A stretch of DNA of 64,000 bases from Geomonas agri (GTDB taxonomy: Bacteria; Desulfobacterota; Desulfuromonadia; Geobacterales; Geobacteraceae), in the NCBI RefSeq assembly GCF_020179605.1, contig NZ_JAINZO010000001.1, positions 744,001 through 808,000 on the forward strand, written 5' to 3'. Positions 24,139 to 33,003 of the stretch are shown piece by piece. The stretch's first letter is position 1, and the number at the start of each line of letters is the position of its first letter. The notes beneath the pieces are model-generated. The model was given only the letters and a program-made list of their open reading frames with translations. It was not told where the DNA came from and did no database searches. The translations under genes were made by a program, and so were the position numbers.

Positions 24139-24179
24139 CGGTTCCCTGCTTCATGTGGGATGACTCAAACATGGGCAAA

Positions 24180-24188
24180 ATTGTAGCA
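24180..24188 (-). promoter_or_regulatory. Extended -10 element of the CAAX-protease gene
   Basis: On the minus strand TGC-TACAAT is a strong extended -10. No good -35 hexamer is present at 16-18 bp. It lies about 42 bp upstream of the start codon. Confidence 0.4.
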
Positions 24189-24474
24189 GCGATTGCATAA
24201 AAAGGAAATGTCACGGATAAGCAGGCGCACACTATCTATTGACAATAAAAATATTTAATTTAAAGCTTTGACGGTAGTTGTTAAGCAACAGTAACACTGG
24301 CGTTTTTGCCTCTCTCATTGCTTCGATTTGCATGAGGCATTTAGTTAGCTTGATCTCAGTAAACTTGGTTGTAGACTTAACATCCAACAAACCAGACCTG
24401 CTCTCAGAGAAAAGAACGGCTCCCTGTTTGAGCAGTATCCTCTTCGAGACTTTGGCCCGGCACTGTGAGGGGAA
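24189..24474. other. AT-rich intergenic region between divergent transcription units
   Basis: These 286 bp separate the CAAX-protease gene from the plus-strand polysaccharide operon. A TTGACA hexamer (24238-24243) lies in a strongly AT-rich run, but no convincing -10 follows. An inverted repeat GTTG-TTAA-GCAAC occurs near 24277. Open frames here lack ribosome-binding sites and codon bias, so I see no gene. Confidence 0.5.
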
Positions 24475-25557
24475 ATGAGCAACCTGTCCGTCACCGTCAT
24501 CGACTCCCCCGCCAAGCTTCAAGGGCTGGCTCTATCGTGGAACGAACTGCTCGAGGCTTCGGTTTCGGACAGCCCCTTTCTGCGCTGGGAGTGGCTGGCA
24601 ACCTGGGTTGAGTGCTGCCTTGGCAAAAAGCGCAGCCTCTTCGTCCTCTCTTTCGAGGAGAAGGGAAGGGTGGCAGGCATCGCCCCCTTTTTCCTGGAGA
24701 TGAGCGGTGGGGTGCTGCCAAGGCGCACCATCCGCTTTCTGGGGACACCCGAAGGGGGGAGCGATTACCTTGACGTCTTCTGCCGCAGGGGGCGCGAGAC
24801 GGAGGTCGCCGACGCCCTGTACCACTACCTTGTGGGGGAGGGACGCGGCCGCTGGGACGTGCTGCACCTGCAGGATATCCCCGCCGAGTCTGTGTTCCTG
24901 CTGCGCTTTCTGAACCGGGTCGACGAAGTGGGCAAGTACTATGAAATCACCCCCGGTGCCTTCTGCCCCGTGCTCGACCTGGCGAGCGACCGGGAGGGGT
25001 GGCCCCTTGCTGCCACGCCAGGGTGCAAGAAGAAGTTTCACAAAGAGCTCGCCATTCTGGAGCGGGAAGGCGCGGTTAGCCACCGGGTGGAAGAAGAGGC
25101 CGACGCGGCCTCCCTTGAGCGTTTCTTCGCTTTTTACCGACAGGCGACCGGGAGAACCAGTGAGGTGTTGCATCGCCTGCTTGCGGGGTATCTGGAGCGC
25201 TGCGAGAAGGGGGGGGGGGTGAGCATAGACGCACTTGCCGTAGGCGGGCGCGACATCGCCAGCCTGCTCCATTTTCGCTGCCACGGCTCGCTCTTTCTCT
25301 ACCTCGTGGCGGTGGACAAGGACTTTAACCCTAGGATCAGCGTGGGGCACCTCCTTTTGGGGCACTGCATCGTGAGCGCCCGGGAAGCGGGGTACCGGCG
25401 CTGCGATTTTCTGAAGGGGGACGAAGGTTACAAATTCTTCTGGGCGACGGGCGGCCGCCGCACACTGCAGTTAAGGCTCTGGCGCAAAAGTCCCCTCGCC
25501 CTGTCGGCGGGGTGTTGGAGGATGGCCCGCCACGCGGGGAAGCTGCTTCTCAGGTAG
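24475..25557 (+). CDS. GNAT-fold acyltransferase, CelD/BcsL-like (1)
   Basis: This 360-residue cytoplasmic protein belongs to the Acetyltransf_6 (CelD/BcsL) group, related to FemAB. The opening SPAKLQGLALSWNELLEAS, the segment FLRWEWLATWVECCLG and the C-terminal block RRCDFLKGDEGYKFFWA are characteristic. Members modify exopolysaccharides or their precursors with acyl groups. It leads a four-gene run with another family member at 26107, which suggests a shared polysaccharide-modification task. The ATG follows GTGAGGGGAA. Confidence 0.8.
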   Translation: MSNLSVTVIDSPAKLQGLALSWNELLEASVSDSPFLRWEWLATWVECCLGKKRSLFVLSFEEKGRVAGIAPFFLEMSGGVLPRRTIRFLGTPEGGSDYLDVFCRRGRETEVADALYHYLVGEGRGRWDVLHLQDIPAESVFLLRFLNRVDEVGKYYEITPGAFCPVLDLASDREGWPLAATPGCKKKFHKELAILEREGAVSHRVEEEADAASLERFFAFYRQATGRTSEVLHRLLAGYLERCEKGGGVSIDALAVGGRDIASLLHFRCHGSLFLYLVAVDKDFNPRISVGHLLLGHCIVSAREAGYRRCDFLKGDEGYKFFWATGGRRTLQLRLWRKSPLALSAGCWRMARHAGKLLLR

Positions 25558-25581
25558 CAGGCGCGTGGGAAGGAGGAGGTC

Positions 25582-26103
25582 ATGGAAAGGGGCAGGACAT
25601 GTCAGCTGCAGGTGGTGTACCGCTCGGGCGGCCCTCTCACCGTCTTCGACAGGGCCAGGACCTTCGCGCTGCGCTTGAACAGCGCCCTCAAGCGGCGCCT
25701 GATCAGCCGCTTCAGCAGCATGGAGGAGGTGAGCGCAGCCGGCGCCTGCGCCATCAACAGGGGCGCTAACCTGCTCTTCTCGCCGCCCGGTTCCTGCCTG
25801 CAGCCGGGCGACCTGGTCGAGGTCCTCACCATGGAGGAGATCCGGCGGACCCTGAACGCCAACAACTGCTGCGGCAGGCTGCAGTTCATGCCCGGAATGG
25901 AGCGTTTTGCGGGGCAGCGCTACACCGTCCTAAAGCCGGTGAGGACCATGTTCGACGAGCGCGCCTGGAAGATGGTGCGGGTGAAAGACACGGTCGTTCT
26001 GCGGGACGTGATCTGCGACGGCACCGGGCTCTACGACAAGGAAGGGTGCGACCGCTGCTGTTTCTACTTCTGGAAAACCGACTGGCTGCGCAGGGTGCGC
26101 TAA
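25582..26103 (+). CDS. Cys-rich protein of unknown function
   Basis: The 173-residue product has no domain that I recognise. Nine Cys residues include a dense C-terminal group VICDGTGLYDKEGCDRCCFYFW. The middle holds a block GDLVEVLTMEEIRRTLNAN that looks like a short beta-strand/helix unit. A strong AAGGAGGAGGTC ribosome-binding site precedes the ATG. It is sandwiched between two CelD/BcsL-like genes (24-bp and 3-bp gaps), so it is almost certainly cotranscribed. The clustered cysteines suggest metal or Fe-S binding, which is a guess. Confidence 0.7.
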   Translation: MERGRTCQLQVVYRSGGPLTVFDRARTFALRLNSALKRRLISRFSSMEEVSAAGACAINRGANLLFSPPGSCLQPGDLVEVLTMEEIRRTLNANNCCGRLQFMPGMERFAGQRYTVLKPVRTMFDERAWKMVRVKDTVVLRDVICDGTGLYDKEGCDRCCFYFWKTDWLRRVR

Positions 26104-26106
26104 GCC

Positions 26107-27303
26107 ATGGGCCACGACTCGACACCCCTCACGGTGGAACTTGCCGGCGGATGGGAGGCGACCGCATACCGGGAGTGGTCTTTTCCCCGGGAGTTGCCGG
26201 GGAGCTGGGACGCCCTCGCCAAGGCCTACGGCGATCTCGGGGTCTTTCTCAGCTTCGAGAATTTCTCCTGCTGGTGGCGCTCCTTCGGCGCCGCCGCGCG
26301 CCCCTTGGTGACGGTACTCTCCAAGGGGGGGAAACCGATGGGGATCTTCCCGTGCCAGTTGGTGCAGGAGGGAACGCAGCAAAGGAGCATCCGATCTCTC
26401 ACCAACAACGAGACCCACTGTTATGATTTTCTCGTGGCCGGGGAGGAGCGTCCAGCGGCGTTGTCCGGTTTTCTCCTCGCTGCGGCGCGCCTCTTCCCGG
26501 CAGAGAGCATCACCATCGAAAAGATGCCTGCCCAGGGGCCCAACACCGGCCCTTTGCTGGAACTTTTGGCCCGAAGGGGGGGGCGCTTCCATCAGAGCTT
26601 TCACCCCACGGCACCCTGGCTTGAGGTCCCCCAAAGCGAGGAGGAACTGCTGGGGCGCCTTTCGGGAAGGGTGCAGAAATCGCTGCGGCAAAGCCGCAAG
26701 CGTGGGGCGAGGGAAGGCAGGATCTGGCTGCAGGCCGTGACCGGGAACGACTCCCTCGAAGCCACCCTCTCCGAGGTGTTCGAGGTAGAGTACCGCGGCT
26801 GGAAAGGGGAGGCGGGGACGGCCATCAAGTGCCGGCACGACGCGGAGAGCTACTACCGGGGAGTGGCGCGCTGGGCGCTCGAAAGCGGCGCGCTGGTCCT
26901 GTTCCTGCTGAGGCTCGACCAGTGCGTCACCGCCGCCTGTTTCTGCCTAGTCCGGGGCAACACGCTATTCATCCTGAAGACGGGCTACGATGAAAAGTAC
27001 CGGCACCTCACCCCGGGGCTGCTCCTTCTCGCCGAAGTGCTCACCTGGTGCCGGGAGACCGGAGGGTATTCGGTCTGCGACCTGTGCGGCGGCTGCGAAC
27101 CCTGGAAGATGGAGTGGACCGGCCGCACCGGGGCCAGCGGGATGATCACCATCTACCCCGCCTCTTTTTCCGGCACCCTCGAATACTTCAGGAACTGCGG
27201 GTGGAAACTCTTCCTGAAAAAGTTCCGGCTGGTGCAGTACGGCCTTGACCTCCTCCGGCGTGACAGCGCGCCTTCCGCCCGGTCGCCGCAGGTTTTTCCC
27301 TAG
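26107..27303 (+). CDS. GNAT-fold acyltransferase, CelD/BcsL-like (2)
   Basis: The 398-residue product is a second member of the Acetyltransf_6 group, with the segment FLSFENFSCWWRSFGAAARP near the N-terminus, the RVQKSLRQSRKRG helix and the acyl-CoA-fold block AACFCLVRGNTLFILKTGYD. It differs enough from the protein at 24475 to suggest another substrate. Its start lies 3 bp after the previous stop. The product probably acetylates or otherwise acylates a sugar unit of the exported polysaccharide. Confidence 0.8.
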   Translation: MGHDSTPLTVELAGGWEATAYREWSFPRELPGSWDALAKAYGDLGVFLSFENFSCWWRSFGAAARPLVTVLSKGGKPMGIFPCQLVQEGTQQRSIRSLTNNETHCYDFLVAGEERPAALSGFLLAAARLFPAESITIEKMPAQGPNTGPLLELLARRGGRFHQSFHPTAPWLEVPQSEEELLGRLSGRVQKSLRQSRKRGAREGRIWLQAVTGNDSLEATLSEVFEVEYRGWKGEAGTAIKCRHDAESYYRGVARWALESGALVLFLLRLDQCVTAACFCLVRGNTLFILKTGYDEKYRHLTPGLLLLAEVLTWCRETGGYSVCDLCGGCEPWKMEWTGRTGASGMITIYPASFSGTLEYFRNCGWKLFLKKFRLVQYGLDLLRRDSAPSARSPQVFP

Positions 27304-27338
27304 TCCTCGACGCTGCGTCCCATAAGCGGAGGTGGGCC

Positions 27339-28460
27339 ATGTTGCTCGTCATCACCATCGATACGGAAGAGGACAACTGGGGTGGATACACGGACCGGTG
27401 CTACTCGCTGGAGAACCTGAAGCAGATCCACAAACTCCAGACCCTTTTCGACCGCTACGGCATGCGGCCGACCTACCTCATCAACTACCCGGTCGCCACG
27501 GACCCGCTGGCCATCGAGCTCTTCTCCGACTTGCTCTCGCGCGGCAAGTGCGAGGTCGGCATGCACTGTCACCCCTGGAACACCCCTCCCTTCGAGGAGC
27601 AGCTCTGCTCGATCAACAGCATGCTGTGCAACCTCCCCGAGGAGTTGCAGTTCCGCAAGCTGGAAGCGCTCAAAAACGCGATCTGCGACAACCTTGGGAT
27701 CATGCCCGCCTCCTTCCGCGCCGGTCGCTGGGCCTTCAGTAGCGCCACGGCACGCTCCATCCAGAGGCTCGGGGTCAAGATAGATACCTCGGTCACCTCC
27801 TATACCAGCTGGACCGATTACCACGGGGTCGACTACAGCAGGGTCCCGCCCCGCCCCTACCGCTTTTCCGCAGAGAACATCTTCGAGAGCGACGACGCAG
27901 GCGAGTTGCTGCAGTTCCCTGCCACGGTGGGCTTTCTGCAGCCTGGTTTCGACATCTGCTGCCGCGCCGATGAACTGCTCAAGAGAGCGCCGCTCAGGAA
28001 GATGAGGCTTTGCGGCATCCTCGACCGGCTGAGGCTTTTGAACAAGGTGGCGCTCTCCCCGGAAACTGCCACCGGCCCTTGCATGGTCATGCTCGCCAGG
28101 CGCTTGCGCGCGTTGAAAATCGGCTACCTGAACCTGTTCTTCCATTCGACCACGCTGGTGCCGGGGCTCTCCCCCTTCAACAGGAGCGCAGGCGATACGG
28201 AGCGCTTCTTTGCAAGCCTGGAAACATTCCTGCAGTATGCCAGGGAGACGGCGATCGAGTTCTGCACCCTCAGTGAGGTCCGCCTGGGCGATTTCTGCCC
28301 CTGCGGCAGGGAGCTCAATGAGTGCCGGGGCATTTCCCCGCTGCTGCCGGAGGGGAACAGGCCCGGGAGCTTGGACGGCGCCCCCCGGGCGGCCCGGGCA
28401 CGGGGGGGGGGAAGGCTGCCGCCTGTCCCGCGGGAGAGGCCCCGCCACCGGGAGGGGTGA
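27339..28460 (+). CDS. Polysaccharide deacetylase-like (NodB/WalW fold) protein
   Basis: The 373-residue product starts with the TIDTEEDNWGG strand and contains CEVGMHCHPWNTPPF, a metal-binding-like block of the carbohydrate esterase 4/WalW fold, and FRAGRWAFSSATARSI. These fit an N- or O-deacetylase acting on a glycan. There is no signal peptide. About 45 residues at the C-terminus after NECRGISP are Arg/Gly/Pro-rich low complexity and may be a drifted or frameshifted tail. A GGAGGTGGGCC ribosome-binding site precedes the start. It ends this operon, followed by a hairpin. Confidence 0.8.
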   Translation: MLLVITIDTEEDNWGGYTDRCYSLENLKQIHKLQTLFDRYGMRPTYLINYPVATDPLAIELFSDLLSRGKCEVGMHCHPWNTPPFEEQLCSINSMLCNLPEELQFRKLEALKNAICDNLGIMPASFRAGRWAFSSATARSIQRLGVKIDTSVTSYTSWTDYHGVDYSRVPPRPYRFSAENIFESDDAGELLQFPATVGFLQPGFDICCRADELLKRAPLRKMRLCGILDRLRLLNKVALSPETATGPCMVMLARRLRALKIGYLNLFFHSTTLVPGLSPFNRSAGDTERFFASLETFLQYARETAIEFCTLSEVRLGDFCPCGRELNECRGISPLLPEGNRPGSLDGAPRAARARGGGRLPPVPRERPRHREG

Positions 28461-28487
28461 AGGAGCGCTCCGCGGCGCTGCCGGTGC

Positions 28488-28541
28488 AAGAGGCAATCCG
28501 CGGGCGGTGGGCCGCTCCCGGTGGGAGCGGGGTTGCCTCTT
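28488..28541 (+). terminator. Two-part hairpin after the deacetylase gene
   Basis: The outer stem AAGAGGCAA / TTGCCTCTT (9 bp) encloses an inner stem GCTCCC / GGGAGC. TTT follows in the sequence. It lies 27 bp past the stop codon and probably ends the 24475-28460 operon. Confidence 0.55.
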
Positions 28542-28899
28542 TCCCTCACGGCTGCCCTCAGCGCGGTTGGGTAAAAGCCTGCTTTGGGTGGTCCCCAAGC
28601 CATGCGGCCACTCCAGTGTGGATGCCGTGCTGTGTTGGCGGTAATTTATTTGTATTAACAAATCATTCCTTTCTCAAAAAATGTTTCCCCCAAGCTTTCA
28701 GGCCGATCCCCCATTTCATGTATCTGCACAAATGAGTGTCACACGGTAACTTTTTTCTCTGTACGAATCCTGCCCCCTTGCATAGTGACTGAATTATTTC
28801 ACTTGCGCTTGCACCATTAAGTGTTAAATTTTTCGACATAATTAATGAATCAACAGATCACTGAATCACCGTACCTACTGCCTGAGTGGAGGTCTTACT
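28542..28899 (+). other. Long leader region of the XrtA operon
   Basis: These 358 bp change from G+C-rich to AT-rich at about 28640. I see no gene, no GEMM-type RNA and no sigma-54 element. The likeliest promoter signals are TTGCGC and TTAAAT (28814-28840), with poor 15-bp spacing. A 9-nt GTGTCACAC palindrome lies at about 28737. The start of prsT is marked by AGTGGAGGTCT. Confidence 0.45.
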
Positions 28900-31542
28900 G
28901 TGAGATTACTCCCCCTGCTTCTGATCGTGCTTTTGACCTGTGCTGCCTGCGGCAGCAAAACCAAAGAGACCCTTTATGACGAGGGGATGAAGCAGCTGGA
29001 AGCCAATCCCGGTGCCGCGGTAGTCTACTTCAAGAACGCGCTCGAGAAGGACGCCAACTTCTTCGAGGCGCGCTTCCAGCTCGGCAGGGCCTACGCGGCG
29101 CTGGGGAAAACGGAGCAGGCGGAGAAGGAATTCACCAAGGTGCTCACCCAGAACCCTTCCCGGGACGAGGCGGTACTCGAGCTTGCCAGGCTCGCGAGCA
29201 GGACCGGCAAGGGGGAGCGCGCCACCGAGCTAGCCCGTCAGTACCTCTCCCGGCACCCCGACAGCTCCGAGGGGCTCGAGGTGGCAGGCGAGGCGTGTGC
29301 CGTGAGCAAAAATTACGACGGGGCACTCTCCTACCTGACCCGGGCCCTCAGCGCCGATCCCCGGCGCGGGTCGGCCAGGCTCGCCCTCGCCGCGGCACAT
29401 TTCTCCATGGGGCGACGCGAGGAGGCGGGCAAGGAGCTGAACCGGCTTTTATCCGCCGAGCCCGGCAACATCAAGGCCCTCTACCTGCAGGCGAACCTGG
29501 AGCTCTCCGCCGGGCACAGGGACCCTGCCCTCGCGGTCTACGAGAGGATCGTCAAACAGGACCCGAACCAGATCCCTGCCCGCTTCAGGCTGGGAGGGCT
29601 GTGGCTTGAGCGGGGCGAGGCCGGCAAAGCGGACAGCGCCGCTGACCAGCTGATCAAGGATTTCCCCACGCGGGGGGACGGCTACCTCCTGAAGGGTATG
29701 GTCGGCTACTACAGGAAGAACTACGCCGACGCCATCACGCAGCTCCAGCAGTCCATAAAGCTTGCCCCCACCCTCGAGGCCTACCACTTCCTGGGCCTTT
29801 GCTACTACAGCAAGGGAGAGCTCGAGACGGCGCTCTCCCAGTTCCGCGTCATCCTGGACCGCATGCCAGACTCAAGCCGCGCCCGGCTCATGGCCGCCCA
29901 GATCCTGCTCGTGCAAAAGCGTACCGACGACGCGATCGCCGAGGTGAAGAAGGTCCTCTCTACCGACGACGGCAACGCCACGGCGCACAACCTTTTGGGT
30001 AGCGCCTACGTGCTCCAAGGGGAGTTCGCGGAAGGGATGCGGGAGCTGGACCGGGCTACCAGGCTCGACCCCCGGCAGGCGAGTGCGCATCTAAGGAAGG
30101 GGGCGCTCTATTTCAGCAGGGGTAAGGAGGCCGAAGGGGAGAGCGAGCTTTTGAGCGCGGTGAAGGCTGCGCCCGACGCCCTCACCGGCAGGCTTATCCT
30201 TGCCTCCCACTACAGGGGGCAGGGAAAGAACGAGAAGGCCGTTGCGCTGCTCAAGGCGGGGCTAACCGGCGGCAGGGGGGACGCCCCCCTGTACAACGCG
30301 CTGGCCGCGCTGCAGCTTTCCGCCGGGAAAAAGGGGGAGGCTGTCGCGAGCCTCGAGGCGGCGAAGAAAGCGGACCCGCTCCTGCCGGCAAGCTACCACA
30401 ACCTCGCCACCTGCTACGCGGCTTCCGCAGAGTACCCGAAGGCGCTTGCCGAGCTCGCGGCGCTGCAGGCGAGGGTCCCCGGCAACCTCCAGGCGCTGCT
30501 CGGGCTCGCGTCGCTGAACGAGATCTCCGGCAAGGAGGCCGAGGCGCTTGCCTGGTACCAGAAGGCGTCCGAGACCGGCAAGATGGAGGGGTACCTCGCC
30601 CTGGCAGCCTACTACCAGAAGAAGAAAACCCCGGAGAAGGCGCTTGCCACGCTGGATGAGGCGATCAGGCGCGAACCGCGCTCCCCGGTGCCACTGGAGG
30701 CGAAGGGGCGCCTGCTCCTGGCGCAGGGTCAAGCACAGCAGGCGCTCAGGGTGTTCGACGACCTCTTTGCCCTCGACGAGGACCGTGGGGGCTTTCTAAG
30801 GGTTGCCGCCTACCTCGCCATGAAGCAGGGGGGGAAGGCCGTGGAGCAGGCCAGGGGGGTCATCGCGCGCCACCCCACATCGGTGCGGGGGTATCTCCTG
30901 CTGGCCAACGTCTACCAGGGAAGCGGCGACACAGCCGCGGCCCTCGCCCAGGCCTCGCGGGCCGTGCAGGTCGATCCCAAGAGCGTGGAGGCACGCATCC
31001 TCCTGGGCGAGCTTTACCGGGCGAAAAAGGATTACCCGGCGGCGCTCGCCTCCCTCCAGGGGGCGCTCAAGGTGCAGCCCGACTCCGCATCGGCACAGTT
31101 TGCCCTGGCGGCGCTTCTGGAGGGAACCGGCAAAAAGCGCGAGGCGGCAGCAAGGTACCGCGACATCGTCGACGTAAACCCCAGGTACGTCCCGGCGCTC
31201 AACAACCTGGCCTACCTGAGCGCCGACGGTTACGGCAGCAAGGAGGAGGCCCTGCGCTACGCCATCAGCGCCTACCGGCTGGAACCAGGCAACCCGAGCG
31301 TCACCGACACGGTGGGGTACGCCCTGTACCGTAACGGCCGCAGCCAGGACGCGGTGAAGGTCCTGGAGCGGGCGGTTGCCCTGCTCCCGAAGGACCCCAC
31401 GGTGCGCTACCACCTGGGGCTCGCCTACCACCAGGCCGGAGACCGGGGACGCTCCCAGAAGGCGCTGCAGGACTCCCTCTCCCTGGGGGAATGCCCGGAC
31501 AGCGCGGCAGCGAGGACCCTTTTGGCCCAGTTGAAGCGGTAG
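28900..31542 (+). CDS. prsT: PEP-CTERM system TPR-repeat lipoprotein PrsT
   Basis: The 880-residue product begins with a lipoprotein signal (LLLIVLLTCAACGS, lipobox Cys17). More than twenty tetratricopeptide repeats follow, for example AVVYFKNALEKDANFFEARF, and fill the whole chain. Length and arrangement match the PrsT family (TIGR02917) that heads XrtA/PEP-CTERM clusters. It should sit on the periplasmic face of a membrane and act as an assembly scaffold for polysaccharide export. The start is GTG after GGAGGTCTTACT. It leads a tightly packed operon reaching at least 40525. Confidence 0.9.
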   Translation: MRLLPLLLIVLLTCAACGSKTKETLYDEGMKQLEANPGAAVVYFKNALEKDANFFEARFQLGRAYAALGKTEQAEKEFTKVLTQNPSRDEAVLELARLASRTGKGERATELARQYLSRHPDSSEGLEVAGEACAVSKNYDGALSYLTRALSADPRRGSARLALAAAHFSMGRREEAGKELNRLLSAEPGNIKALYLQANLELSAGHRDPALAVYERIVKQDPNQIPARFRLGGLWLERGEAGKADSAADQLIKDFPTRGDGYLLKGMVGYYRKNYADAITQLQQSIKLAPTLEAYHFLGLCYYSKGELETALSQFRVILDRMPDSSRARLMAAQILLVQKRTDDAIAEVKKVLSTDDGNATAHNLLGSAYVLQGEFAEGMRELDRATRLDPRQASAHLRKGALYFSRGKEAEGESELLSAVKAAPDALTGRLILASHYRGQGKNEKAVALLKAGLTGGRGDAPLYNALAALQLSAGKKGEAVASLEAAKKADPLLPASYHNLATCYAASAEYPKALAELAALQARVPGNLQALLGLASLNEISGKEAEALAWYQKASETGKMEGYLALAAYYQKKKTPEKALATLDEAIRREPRSPVPLEAKGRLLLAQGQAQQALRVFDDLFALDEDRGGFLRVAAYLAMKQGGKAVEQARGVIARHPTSVRGYLLLANVYQGSGDTAAALAQASRAVQVDPKSVEARILLGELYRAKKDYPAALASLQGALKVQPDSASAQFALAALLEGTGKKREAAARYRDIVDVNPRYVPALNNLAYLSADGYGSKEEALRYAISAYRLEPGNPSVTDTVGYALYRNGRSQDAVKVLERAVALLPKDPTVRYHLGLAYHQAGDRGRSQKALQDSLSLGECPDSAAARTLLAQLKR

Positions 31543-31584
31543 CGGCCGCCGGGGGCAACCGGCGCCGAGCGACTTGGGGAAGCC

Positions 31585-32964
31585 ATGGATCTGCGAGTTG
31601 CTTTTTACATCTGCACCGATGCGGTGCTGGCCCTGGCCTCGCTGATCCTTGCCGCCGGGGTCCGCTTCGGGGAGTTCAGGCTGCACGAGGAGGAGATGGC
31701 TGCCGGGGTGAAGGCTGCCGTACTCTTCGTGGTGGTCGCGCTCTTCTCCTCCTACCTGATGGAGGTCTACACCCTCCCGAGGGACAGCCGCAAGCGCGAC
31801 ATCTTCGTGACCTGCGTCCAGGGAGGGTGCGCCGCCTTCTTCTTCCTCTCCGTGGTGTACTACCTCGCCCCGGAGCTGATGCTCGGGCGGGGGGTGCTCT
31901 TTTTCGCGCTCGGTTTTTTCGTGCTGCTGCAGTTTTCCTGGTACGCCCTTTCGGGTATCGGCGCCCGGAGGGTCCCCTTCTCCAAGCGGGTCCTCATCCT
32001 TGGCACCGGCGACCTCGCCTGCCAGCTCGGGGAGCTGCTCACCTCGCAGGCGGCCCCCTTCACCCTGGCCGGCTACCTCGAGTGCGAGGGGGGGGAACGG
32101 CCGCTCCAGACGGTGCACCAGCAGGAACTCTTCAGCTCCCGGATCGTTCCTATGCACGGGGACCTGCTGCAGACCGCGCGCGAGCACAAGGCCTCGGCCA
32201 TCGTGGTGGCGCTCAGCGAGAGGCGGGGGGTGCTGCCGCTGCAGGAGATGATGCGCTGCAAGCTGAACGGGGTCGAGGTGCTGGACGCCCCGGCCTTCTA
32301 CGAGATGGTCCAGGGAAAGCTCCTCCTGGAGGAGATGACCCCCTCCTTCATCATCTTCTCGAGCGGCTTTCACAGGACCGCCTTCGCCAAGGTGTACAAG
32401 CCGGCGATGGACATCGTGCTGTCGCTTGCCGGGCTCTGCCTGACGGCGCCCCTCTTCCCGTTCATCGCCCTGGCCATCAAGCTCGACTCGCCGGGGCCGC
32501 TGCTGTTCAAGCAGGTAAGGGTGGGGAGGGGGGAAGAGCCCTTCATCCTTTACAAGTTCCGCTCCATGCGCGCGGATGCCGAGCGGGAGGGAGCGGTGTG
32601 GGCGGCAAAAAACGACGCGCGCATCACCCGGGTGGGAACGTTCTTGAGGAACTCCCGGATCGACGAGCTCCCCCAGCTCTACAACGTGCTCAAGGGGGAC
32701 ATGAGCTTCATCGGCCCCCGCCCGGAGCGCCCCGAGTTCGTGGAGAACCTGAAGCTGAGCATCTACTACTACTCGAAGCGCCACACCATAAAGCCCGGGC
32801 TGACCGGCTGGGCCCAAGTGCGCTACCCCTACGGCGCCACGGTGCAGGACGCCATAGAGAAGCTGCGTTACGACCTTTACTACATCAAGCACCTCTCCTT
32901 CCTCCTGGACATGGAGATCCTCTTCGAGACGGTGAAGGTGGTCCTGTTCGGGCGGGGCAGGTAG
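31585..32964 (+). CDS. Priming sugar transferase, PEP-CTERM/XrtA type
   Basis: The 459-residue polyprenyl-phosphate hexose-1-phosphate transferase has several N-terminal membrane segments, a Rossmann-like middle (KRVLILGTGDLACQLGELL) and the C-terminal Bac_transf domain. That domain shows KPAMDIVLSLAGL, DSPGPLLFKQVRVGR, FRSMRADAE, DELPQLYNVLKGDMSFIGPR and PGLTGWAQV. It should load the first sugar onto undecaprenyl phosphate to start the repeat unit. The family version in XrtA clusters is TIGR03013. It follows prsT by 42 bp. Confidence 0.92.
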   Translation: MDLRVAFYICTDAVLALASLILAAGVRFGEFRLHEEEMAAGVKAAVLFVVVALFSSYLMEVYTLPRDSRKRDIFVTCVQGGCAAFFFLSVVYYLAPELMLGRGVLFFALGFFVLLQFSWYALSGIGARRVPFSKRVLILGTGDLACQLGELLTSQAAPFTLAGYLECEGGERPLQTVHQQELFSSRIVPMHGDLLQTAREHKASAIVVALSERRGVLPLQEMMRCKLNGVEVLDAPAFYEMVQGKLLLEEMTPSFIIFSSGFHRTAFAKVYKPAMDIVLSLAGLCLTAPLFPFIALAIKLDSPGPLLFKQVRVGRGEEPFILYKFRSMRADAEREGAVWAAKNDARITRVGTFLRNSRIDELPQLYNVLKGDMSFIGPRPERPEFVENLKLSIYYYSKRHTIKPGLTGWAQVRYPYGATVQDAIEKLRYDLYYIKHLSFLLDMEILFETVKVVLFGRGR

Positions 32965-33003
32965 GTTGACAAGGCGGCCGTCGTGCCGCATCGGGAGGAA
33001 ACC

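Noticed and set aside
24232-24522. 96-residue open frame on the minus strand between divergent operons
   Set aside because: It is AT-rich, overlaps the start of the acyltransferase gene and lacks a ribosome-binding site or similarity.
25161-25225. Frameshift at the long G-run in the first acyltransferase gene
   Set aside because: The nine-G tract is inside an intact frame with family motifs on both sides, so it is only a possible slippage site.
30796-32991. 731-residue open frame on the minus strand
   Set aside because: It lies antisense to prsT and the priming sugar transferase, which have clear motifs and tight operon spacing. The His/Gly/Arg-rich translation is typical of a G+C-rich shadow frame.
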